Assembly (NCBI GenBank): GCA_003439945.1 | Contig: QVRM01005607.1 | Coordinates: 62,001 to 126,000 of the forward strand | Direction of reading: 5' to 3' | From: Dermanyssus gallinae | Taxonomy: Eukaryota; Arthropoda; Arachnida; Mesostigmata; Dermanyssidae | Length of the DNA: 64,000 nucleotides | Part shown: positions 55,034 through 64,000 of the stretch, piece after piece | Layout: each line of letters starts with the position of its first letter | Numbering within the stretch: position 1 is the first letter of the stretch | The notes under the pieces: generated by a model | Database searches by the model: none | The model's input: only the letters and a program-made list of their open reading frames with translations | What the model was told of the DNA's origin: nothing | Program-made: the position numbers and the translations under genes

Positions 55034-57081
55034 GAACGAGATATATGTATATATAGAGAGAGCGCAGAGAGAGACATAGAGGAAATGGATAGGGGGCACT
55101 TCGATCACTCGTAAGGGAACAAAGAACTGATATTATTTTTGTGTTGCACAGGCAGCTGCTGGCTAAATGCTCGACGTGACAGACTAATAGGCGTGCTTGC
55201 TAGGCTGCTTGCTTGGCGAGAATGATGTCGTTGTCGAGTTGCAAGCGTACGTGCACGAATGCATACATTTTCTCACGTCGCGTCAAGGGAGACGTCAGCA
55301 ACAGCATCAGCAGCGGCAGGGCTTACAGTACTAACAGATTCTCAACAAGAAATGTGCGCATCATATATAGTTGTATATCTTAGCTTTACTTGAAGCATTG
55401 TGTGAAAACACCTGTTGTGCCTTCTCGTCGCCGTTATTATCGTTTTTGTACCGTTTTTTTTAATCAATATGAAAATTGTGCAGTTTTGGTATGAACACAC
55501 ACATTCACAAGTATTAGGGAAACGCACGGATGATGATATTCTCATATCTGCCAGATCCGTAGCTAGAAATGAACACTCTTCTAACAAGCGTAGGGCGAGG
55601 GGTGCAGCTGTCGTTGATCTCGAGATTCTATCGAGTGATAGTGCAGCGTTCATGCTATCGAGTAGCCGAAGGCCGTCGAGGACGTCTTTCTTTCGGGAAA
55701 CCGCGCATGAATGGTGTCGCTACAGTTGGCGTTGATTCCTGAACGTGTAATCACGTCATTACAGGAGCGAGCGGGATGTGACGGGTTTCAGGGCCAGTAA
55801 AAAACTGCGACTGACTACTTAAGAGTGGCGAACAACAAATACATATAATAAATAAGTAAAGGATAAATAGGCGAGTGTTAACTCTTGTTGCCTGTTTTCA
55901 TTCCTCCGTCCTTCGTTTGGACGGTTAGCCGTGCCTAATGACATTAGTTGGCGGACCACTGTGTTCCGTTGGTTCGGCCACACACATGCTATCGCCGCCA
56001 CCAAAAACCAGACGTAGTGCCATGACGGCGATTCAACGGGCGAACCGTGTTACATCACGATGTGCAGAGAAGGCACCAGTGGACGATGTTGTTTATCTAG
56101 GCGATATGTTGGTTGCTGTCCACCTTGGTTGGCTGTTCGATTCTGCTCGGTCTGCTCGTCTCCGCTGGCATCAACTAGATTGTATTACTTAGCTTTGTGA
56201 ACTTATGACCTTCTTTTTTACATAGTGTGCGCGTCAAATTAATCACGACCCTCATAGTCGGCACACGTAGATTCTGCTCTACTGATGGTACAGCCCAACA
56301 GCCGCTGAGGCAAGAAGATGTTACCTGGCAAAGTTATTCAACGACCTGCGCACAAAACTCTGAGGTGATCTCCCTTCGCCAGCTTCTTTACACTCCTCTA
56401 TGTCAGATCTGTCCGTCTGTCTCATCGATCTGTCTAACCTCAGACCAAATCTATATGTCTAGTTTAGTATCTGAAGCGGGTAATTTGCAGGCAGGTGGTC
56501 CTCAGTCATCACCACACATACGTGACGTATGTCGTACGTAGTAAAGTGAGAGCGCAGCACTGCACTGGTGAAGGACTCGTGAAGGCATGAAGGGCGATGA
56601 CAGCGACAAAACGAACCCCAAAGTTGTGACCTCAGAAGAGGACAGCCTGGCCGGCCGATGTGTCCTGGCGAAGCGGTGACATTGTGACATTGCGGCGCTG
56701 TGTTGAGGAGGGACTCGCCTGGAGGTGCCAACGCAGACGTGAACTCACCGACGACGATGGGGATGCTGCCGCTGGTGATAATGATGATGACGATTGTGAT
56801 TGCGATGACCGGCATAGTACTGATGGTAATGATGATTGCGTTGCAGTTGACTATCTGTCCGTCCAAGATCCGAGTTTTCACTGAGCTACTCCAAGGAGGT
56901 AGGAGATGATGTAGTAGTAGTAGTAGTTGGTGATGAGTGGTCGGTGGTCTTCAGTCCTCACTTGAAAGCAGGAGGAAGAGGACGAGGAGGAGGAGGTGAG
57001 GGGGAGCGTCCTGAAGGAGAAAGCTTCGAGAACGTTAGCTAGATGAAAGGGGGATAGCTACATAGATAGAAGGAGGGAGGT
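55034..57081. other. Non-coding stretch
   Basis: Mixed sequence with GTA repeats at 56,910-56,925 and AGG repeats at 56,975-56,996; nothing recognised. Confidence 0.4.
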
Positions 57082-57705
57082 ATGGGCCGCGAGCGGCGGG
57101 TGCGAATGGCTGTCGATGCAAGGGATGCCCCGGCTGTTGGGGCCGCCTGGGGCCGTGTGGTATTAGCAGAGGGGGCTGCTGTCAAGATTAATTCTCCCGG
57201 ATCTCGGCTTGGCGTGGCGTCGTACCTCGTGCGTTATGGCGTGGCTCTCGTGCGTCTTGGCTTTGCCACGTCAGTCAGTCACTCAAGCGAGCGACGACGT
57301 CAACAGCGACGATCACGACGAGGGTCGTTGGCCGCCTGCAGTCAGTTGTCGGGTAGTAGGTGCAGGGGCAGGGCATCAGCCACCGCCACCACCGCTGTCG
57401 CGGAGGAGGGAGCCGGACGATGGTCACCGAGGACCGACACCTCCGTAAGCGACAACGCTCGCCACGCTTCCCGTTACCGGGCCCGTTGTCGCCGCGGTGG
57501 GCGATCGCGACCTGTCGTCGGCGACGACAACGACGATCAGCGGTCTGACGCCCGCCGCCGTTGCACGGTGGTGCTGCTCGACAACGGCGGGAGGAAGCCG
57601 CTACCCCCCGGGAGGGAGGAAGCCGCCCCGCTGCTGCTTACCAACATTGGCCAATTCTGTCCCGTCCGTTCGTCCATCCACCTGGCAGGTTGGCTTGCCG
57701 GCTGA
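57082..57705 (+). other. GC-rich 207-codon open frame, not recognised
   Basis: A true ATG opens 207 codons rich in Arg, Ala and Gly in strongly GC-rich, CpG-rich DNA. Neighbouring frames are also open. There is no domain, no signal peptide and no repeat that identifies it. It may be a CpG-rich regulatory segment rather than coding. Confidence 0.2.
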
Positions 57706-57911
57706 CGGGCCGGCTGAGTGACTGAATGACCAACTGAACGACCGACAGACCGACCATATTTAGTCCTGTGTGCAACCTTGGCCCAGTTTTGGCCAGTTGC
57801 ATCTAGTCAACTAGCCAGATCTAGTTAACTAAGCTAGCCAGCCTGTCAGCCAGTTGGCAGTTGAACGGCACAGACGCCAAACAACATGGTGCACATTGTC
57901 AGCGACGTAGC

Positions 57912-57979
57912 GGCGTTGTTGCTGTTGTTGTTGCTCTTGTTGTCGTTGTTGTTGCCGTTGTTGTTGTTACCGTTGTTGA

Positions 57980-58024
<45 letters not shown>

Positions 58025-58110
58025 CGTCGTCGTCGTCGTTGCTGTTGTTGTTGTCGTTGTTGTTGTTGTGGTCGGCATTTTTGTTGTTGATGTTGCTGAT
58101 GTTGTACCAG
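57912..58110. repeat. (GTT/GTC)n microsatellite, about 190 bp
   Basis: GTT with GCC, GTC and ATG units on the plus strand; it explains the Val-, Leu- and antisense Asn-only frames. Confidence 0.95.
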
Positions 58111-58384
58111 AACAAAGTACCTGAGAAATGAATGTTGAGTGTTGTTAGTGTTGTCCTGGTCGATTTTTCTGACCTAGCTTTAGTTGTTCGTGTTTTCTGC
58201 TGCTGCTATGCTTCCGCAATGAGTAAGCTGCTCTACATTGGAACATTTGCGCAAACATTTTGAAAAAGTCTGCTAAGTTGGCGGTGGTGGAAAAACCCAA
58301 CTTCAAGGTATAGGGCCACACTCAGCTGGCAAATTCTGAAGTCTGTCACATTTAAAAGTCTGTTGGCGAAGAGTGCTGGCGGGC

Positions 58385-58890
58385 GGAAAATGGCCGAATT
58401 TCAGCGATTCGAAGGAAGAAACGCTCCTGCAAATGTGACGCGTTACATTATTTTGTACAACTTTAAGCGCTGATTGGGAGCAAACACATGCTTTGAAGAG
58501 CGTCAAGCGGTAATTTAAAATGAAGCCTCACCTAAGATGTGTCTATGTATTGCTGATCATAAAGTGTCTATTATTGACATTTTGATCTTGAGGACAAGCC
58601 CCGTACGAAACGTCCAAAAACAGCAACCGGCGAGAAAATTTTAATTCTTTAGAGGGCAGCGATTAGGGAAAGCCTCTGCATATAATTTTATGTGACCGCC
58701 CCCGACTTAGAAAAAAATGCTCACTGGGTGCCTCAAGTCTAGACGCAGGCCAAAACGCAACATTGTGTCCATACACTTCCGAGACCTTTGGAGACTCAGC
58801 CAACTTCTCAAAACTGGTCACAGGTGACGAGATCTGGATAAATGTTTTGACGAACGTTTTACGGTTTCAGAGAAAACAGTAAAAGTGTTT
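58385..58890 (+). pseudogene. Mariner-like transposase remnant
   Basis: Pieces in shifted frames read QRFEGRNAPANVTRYI (N-terminus), DKPRT-type KPRTKRPKTATGEKI (about 58,597-58,640; mariner 'DxPRSGRP'), AHWVPQVLTQAKTQ (mariner 'ARWVPxxLT') and TGDEIW (about 58,820-58,837), the block with the first catalytic Asp. The part carrying the second and third catalytic residues is missing. Numerous stops show it is long dead. It differs from the copies at 11.2 kb and 63 kb. Confidence 0.65.
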
Positions 58891-59729
58891 GCTGAGATCA
58901 TGAGGCGACACCCCGGTTGTGCGTGATTTATGTCGGTGGCTTTTCCACCTCGTTCCCGTAGTGGAACGTTGCCGCTCACACGGCCCGCTATTTAATAAAT
59001 GTCGGCAGCGCGTTTCGCTTAAGTGACACAATAGTTATACAAGAACGAGAAGGAACGGAGACATAACGGCGGGTAGAGGTTAAGTTGTATTTTTCATCTC
59101 CGCCCACGCTGCGAAGGCGCCTTGCAGTGGAAGTGCATGTAAGTTAGTGCGTTGCTGTGCGCATTTGTCAACATAGCATACCACATACTCCACACATGTC
59201 AGCATACCACATAGTGCTGAAATCGCAGACCAAAACTGAACTCTACGCGATACAGGTACATAAACGATATATTTTTGTAGTGTATGACAAAGAGATCAAA
59301 GAGATTCCACGACAATGGTTCCACGGAGTTTTTTTTTATTGTTGCGTTATCATTTGGATGTTTGCACGTTTGTTAACAAAGATGCTTTTACAAGCTTGCT
59401 GGGCATCGCCTAGCCCTATTTCAGTACATGCCTACAGCTACACCTTTATCGTGTAAATCATGGTGCACCCTATTCAATAGCAAAACGTATTCTTTCGTCG
59501 ATATTTAGAGAGAAGCATATATATCACTATGAGGAGTGAATAGCTTGACATTGTTACCATTGAGATCTAGGTATAGGTATAGGTGAAGCACAGATGGGCG
59601 GGGGGCGAGACAGATACTTGTAGATGAAGGTAAACTAGGGAAAAGGAAAGGGGCATGGAGGCATGGTAAGGAAAAGTCCAAATAGGATTTGCTATACGTG
59701 GTCAGGAACTTGAACTACACACTCACACA
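58891..59729. other. Non-coding stretch
   Basis: No gene or named repeat recognised. Confidence 0.4.
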
Positions 59730-59757
59730 TGTTTATATATATATATATATATATATA
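59730..59757. repeat. (TA)n microsatellite
   Basis: Pure TA array. Confidence 0.95.
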
Positions 59758-61663
59758 CATGAGGGTGTTCGTTCGCACGTTTGTACGGTTCGGAGCGGTT
59801 AATGGTCCCTTTTTCTACGAAACGTGTGCATGGACAACTGGTTGCTGGGTCAGCAGCAATTACAGCAATGACTGACCTCAACTCGTGAACGCAACTAGAC
59901 ACACCTCGACGTAACGCGGAGGTGTCTTCGTTTTCGTCCTCATCCGCCGTCTTTCAAGCCGTTTGTCGTAGCTTACAGCGCACCCCAGGCTCTACTTGTT
60001 CTTATGGTCAAGCACCCGGGCGCCCAGCCCCACCCACCCTCTGATCGGGGAGCACCAACCCTTCTGAGCGGGCAGGTGGGTTTTAGTCGTCGGCGTGTTG
60101 TAGTTATCGCTCGACGTAAGCGGAATATCCATATTAGTGGTAGTAGTAGTAGTACGAACAGTAGTTGAACCCGTCGTGGTCATAGCTGTAGTGGAAGTTG
60201 TTCTAATAATTGCCGTAGGAATGGTGGTATCATCGGTAACTCTGGATCGTCGCGTGTGGAGGATAGCAGCGACGCCAGTGGCAGCATGCCGATAAGTTAG
60301 AATAGTCGTTTTTCTTCTTAGGAAAGGTGTCTGTCTGCTTTTATTCGAATTTTGCGACCGCTGCGCTTCTTTATCTCTCTGTTTCTCTCTCCTTTTGCCT
60401 TTCTAGCTCTTCTTCCTTCCCTTCCTCACTCTCTATTGTTGCTTTTCATTTGGCCCGGAAACTACGTGTGCGCGAGCTCGTCTTGTGTTTCTTTTGTTTT
60501 TCCGTTGTCTTGCATCGCTTTTTTTTTGCTTTCGGCTGTCGCCGTAGTAACAATGATCTCGATGATCGTCAAACGAATGCTGCAGCTGTTATAGTTGTGT
60601 TATTTATTGTTGGTTGTTATCGTTGACTGTGAGGGAAAACGCTGTAAAAGCTTCTCGTGTTGAGGAAAGCAGCTCAAGACTTCGGGGCGCACAAGATCGC
60701 CTTGCGCCGGTAAACCGGTCCTACCAGTACTCCCTCTGCTGCGACTACTGCTTCTACTGTTACTATTACGAGGATGACGACGATGAAGAGATGCGGGCAT
60801 AGGGCAGGCCGCCGACTACAACACTAAGAGCGATTTGCGAGAATACATCGATGGAGAGCGAGGGTTGGACTGGGGTTCCGCGTGGGGTGGGCGGATGTGG
60901 ACTGCAGTGCAAGCAAAGTGGACTAGGGTGGAAAAGAACAAAACGCATGCAAGGGTGAGTTAAAACAACGACAGTGTCGAATGTTGACGTAATTGTTGTT
61001 GTTGTTGTTGTTGTTGTTGTGAGGATTGCTATTATTGTTGGTCGCGTCACTGTCGCTTCTGTTGTTGTTGTTAATGTTAGTCGTTAGTTGGTAATGATGT
61101 TTCTGTTGTTTCATTGCGACGGCGGCGGCTGGTTGCTGCTGTTGTTGCTATTAGAGAAAGTGGGGTGGCGCATAGGGAGACATCTGAGTGTGTTTAACAA
61201 ACTTTCGTTTTATAACGCCATCAAGCGGAAGCTACGCCTTCAGCTCGGGCTGTAGCTCTTCCCTTTCCTAAATACGAAGTACTGTAGAAGCGGTAGTCAC
61301 TCGTCTATGAGATCGTCAGCCTCTTTGTGCTTTCTTCCATCATTTGGGCACGAACGAAGTCATTAATGAAGCCCCTAAAGCTGAAAACCGCCGCCGCTGC
61401 TGCTGCTGCTGTTGCCACGACAACGAAATCTCTTCTGTGCTGTTGTTATTGTTTGTCGGTTTTTGTCGTTGAAACGGCTCAAGTGTGCCTACCCACTTAT
61501 CTAAGTATAACGTGTCACGTTTATAATCATGAATGTTCATTTTCCATTGTTGTCCATCGGCGACACTATTTCAACTGCTGTTGCTGCGATGACTACGTGG
61601 TGTGTAGTGGAAGGTACATAACTGTTCTGTTCTCCTTCTAATACAGTTCTGACGATGCATTTA

Positions 61664-61667
<4 letters not shown>
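59758..61667. other. Non-coding stretch with GTT and GTA repeats
   Basis: GTA run at 60,138-60,155, GTT run at 60,989-61,021, GCT run at 61,394-61,413; no gene recognised. Confidence 0.4.

Positions 61668-61729
<62 letters not shown>
61668..61729. repeat. (TA)n microsatellite
   Basis: About 60 bp of pure TA. Confidence 0.95.
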
Positions 61730-61732
<3 letters not shown>

Positions 61733-62446
61733 ATTATTACGCAGTCTTTTCATGGAGGGTTATGACGGTGGTAAAGTTCTACATTCGTATTCGGATGCCT
61801 GGTCGGACGAAGTTATCAAATCAGGCCACACACCGGCATACTGAATGTTACGCTAGAGTTCTGAGTGGCATGACCTCTTGATCATCTCCTGCTGCTGCTG
61901 TAATTAGTCCAAGGACACCTCTGATAAGGATTTTAGATTGAATATATGCGTGTTGTGCTGGCGTGGAGTTCCTAGGTGTTAATATTGGTCGCTTAAGTCT
62001 ACCAGCTGCCCATGTATAAAGAACAGTTATATATATATATATTATCGTGTATCAGTCTGTGGTGGAGCGAACACAGTTTTTTTTGTTATTCGGCCATACA
62101 AAACCGCGCTACCTTGAGCCGACTTTGAGCGTTTTTCTTTGTCTTAACAACAGCGAACACCGACGTGACACCATAACCCACAGGTGCTCTGATATGATTA
62201 TTATATAAAATTTCAACGGGGTTAAAATTTGTCATTGCGACGTCGGCAGGCGCGCATGCGGATTGACCGAGTCTGAATCTGGGATAGTGCCCAGGGCACA
62301 AGAGCAGCCGACCACCATAAGCGGAAGTTGCATCATGCCAATAGAATGAATGCAGGATTTCATTTATACTTGAGCGAGTGGGGAACAACGCAGTGCTGTT
62401 AAGAGAGTGGGCGGTCTGCCCGTGAATTATATATATATATACATAT
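61730..62446. other. Non-coding stretch
   Basis: Mixed sequence. A 100-codon minus-strand frame at 62,086-62,388 shows no domain I recognise. Confidence 0.4.
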
Positions 62447-62830
62447 ATAGTGCGCGGAAAAAATCAAAAGCTCTATATGGAATTTCGTTAAAGTAACTAT
62501 TTTTCAAATGGATCATGGTTCCAGAGAAGTCCTGTTTGTTTGGAGGAGAGTTAATTTACAAAAATATGTGAACCTATTTTTTCGAATAAAATGACCATGC
62601 CGTATTTTCTAACCGGTGTCATATGTCTTTCGGAGAAGCAGAATCTTCCCACGAGCATGACGTGTGATTAGCATCTGTATTGGTATACTGGTTGTCTCGC
62701 AATTGCACATTTGTGCTCATATGTCAAGAAACACCAGTGTCACAGATTTTTGTAATTTACTCTCACTTTGAAAAAATAGTTCTCAAAGGTCATGTTCCAT
62801 TGATCTTTCGAGCACCTCAACCTGGTTTTG

Positions 62831-62870
<40 letters not shown>

Positions 62871-62945
62871 AAAAAGACATTTACGTAAATGAGTTCTGCA
62901 ATTCCCTATATTGCCTTTTTTCGGGCTCCCTGTATATATATATAT
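62447..62945. mobile_element. Second foldback/MITE family copy, about 500 bp
   Basis: The left end (TATAGTGCGCGGAAAAAATC) and right end (TTTTTTCGGGCTCCCTGTATA) are inverted relatives. Inside are GGATCATGGTTCCAGAGAAG on the left and GTCATGTTCCATTGATC on the right, plus GTCTTTCGGAGAAGCAGAAT, all matching the element at 2169-3577. A (TA)n array at 62,833-62,868 interrupts the right arm. Confidence 0.75.
62833..62868. repeat. (TA)n array inside a MITE arm
   Basis: Pure TA splitting the right arm of the foldback element. Confidence 0.95.
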
Positions 62946-62960
62946 ATATATATATATATT
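62934..62960. repeat. (TA)n array at MITE end
   Basis: TA array that begins exactly at the CCCTGTATA terminus of the MITE. Confidence 0.95.
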
Positions 62961-63094
62961 TAGAGGAGTCCGAATAATTAGTTGACACACTTTAAAAGCC
63001 CCTGCGCTTAGCACCTCTCTCCGAAATCTGCTTGCTCCGTTCACATAACAGGTAACGGCTGTCAACTATCAGATGCTGGAAGAACTCAACGAAA

Positions 63095-63950
63095 GAATAC
63101 CTAGAGATTGTGAAAATGTATCATAAAAAGGGAAACTCTGTACGGGCATGCTCGGGGAGAGCTCCTCGCGTAGTTTACGGTCGACTTTGATCTAGCCTTG
63201 TGAGAGCACCATCCGCAAACTTGTGCAAGAGTTTCACAGAACAGGTAATGACGTGATGTGTCAAGCGATAAAAGATCACAGAGCACTCGGTCGGCTGAAA
63301 GTATCGCCGCCGATACTTTCAGCCGAGCGAGCTGACGGACATGTGGAACAATGTCCGGAAACATCAGCTTGGCGACGTGCCCAAGCGCACTTTTTGCGCA
63401 CTTTTGCGCACCTTGACCTGGTGTTGAGGTCAGATATAGCGATGCCAATTTTGTGAAGAAAACGAACTTTTCCGACGAAGCCCATTTATATCTGAATGGA
63501 AGTGTGAGTAAACGAAACGGTCGCATCTGGACAACAGAGAACCTTCACGTGACTCACGAAGAGCCGTTACAAATGCCACATATGACAGTCTGGTGCGGCC
63601 TCTGGTCCAAAGGAATCACTGAATCTTATTTCTTTCACATTACGGTGAATGGCGAGCGTTTTTGCAGTATGACAGCATGAGCCTTAATTGTCCCTGGCCG
63701 AATTTAGGCGGAATCGATGCGAGTGATCGTGTGATAAGAAGCCTTTAGGATAGTGTGATATAAAGTTGCAAACTTTTTTAGGGGATTTTTGGAAGTGTGA
63801 TGTGTAATCCCACTATCGTCAGCGAACTAAAGACCAACACTAAAATGTGCATTATTGCGATTGAGCCTAGTTTATGTGAGAACGTGCTAAAAATTGGGCG
63901 TCCCGTATACAGTTTGAAATAACAGAAACCCGTTCCGATATTTCACTTGA
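63095..63950 (+). pseudogene. Tc1/mariner-superfamily transposase remnant
   Basis: Readable blocks in order are EYLEIVKMYHKKGNSVRA (N-terminal helix-turn-helix, about 63,095-63,150), LVQEFHRTG (about 63,223-63,249), FSDEAHLYLNGSVSKRNGRI (about 63,468-63,527; the Asp of FSDEAH is the first catalytic residue), MTVWCGLWSKGITESYFF and VNGERFCSM, and near the end IEPSLCENVLKIG (about 63,859-63,897). The order matches a group of insect and mite mariner-like transposases. The stretch with the second and third catalytic acids is deleted and there are frameshifts. The element may extend past the window edge. Confidence 0.75.
63291..63326. repeat. Perfect 16 bp hairpin inside the transposase remnant
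   Basis: TCGGCTGAAAGTATCG (63,291-63,306) and its exact complement (63,311-63,326) flank a CCGC loop. A few more pairs follow outside after one mismatch. Confidence 0.9.
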
Positions 63951-64000
63951 AGTAGGGTTATATCTGCATTAAAACACATTTTAAACAATTTAAACGCTCT

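Noticed and set aside
57861..58131. Membrane protein suggested by long Val/Leu stretches
   Set aside because: The hydrophobic run is the (GTT)n microsatellite.
63101..63526. 141-codon minus-strand frame
   Set aside because: It is antisense to the transposase remnant and includes the hairpin read twice.

Overview
This 64 kb window is eukaryotic and most likely from an arthropod. The evidence is a signal-peptide exon with a consensus splice donor, several invertebrate-type non-LTR retrotransposon lineages, Tc1/mariner transposase remnants, a tRNA-derived SINE, and dozens of simple-sequence arrays dominated by (TA)n and (GTT)n/(CAA)n. A mite, tick or other arachnid would fit, but the sequence does not prove it. 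There are no operons, rRNA genes, CRISPR arrays or prokaryotic signals.

Bases 1-17,090 are a transposon graveyard. In order they hold: a decayed LINE (family A) with its catalytic block deleted; a three-arm foldback/MITE element; an 80 bp miniature element; a Tc1-type transposase scrap on the minus strand; a 5'-truncated CR1/Jockey-like LINE on the minus strand; a decayed R1-like LINE; a mariner transposase remnant; a minus-strand family A fragment; and the one long intact reading frame of the window, an endonuclease/reverse-transcriptase ORF at 13,543-16,185. Long (TA)n arrays sit at many of the element ends.

Bases about 17,090-21,179 look like the 5' part of a host gene on the plus strand. 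A low-complexity, CAA/CAG-rich, probably partly transcribed leader ends in a purine-rich stretch. Then comes a strong-context ATG at 21,107 that opens a 24-codon signal peptide, interrupted in phase 1 by CAG|GTGAGT at 21,179/21,180. The protein is therefore predicted to be secreted or membrane-anchored, but its identity cannot be read from this exon.

From 21,180 to 64,000 I find no confident second exon, so this is best read as a very long first intron or intergenic DNA. It contains microsatellites and minisatellites, two LINE 3' ends with (AAT)n tails, two copies of a tRNA-derived SINE (one with a 17 bp target duplication), a mariner remnant near 58.6 kb, a second foldback-MITE copy at 62.4 kb and a transposase remnant at the right edge. 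GTT repeats lie mostly on the plus strand here, while CAA repeats lie on the plus strand in the presumed leader. A few open frames (minus 50,280-50,822; a His/Gln-rich segment after a good acceptor at 52,833) are recorded as weak candidates only.

Most open reading frames in the window are translations of microsatellites (poly-Tyr/Ile, poly-Val/Leu/Cys, poly-Asn/Gln) or chance frames in GC-rich DNA, and are not annotated as genes.
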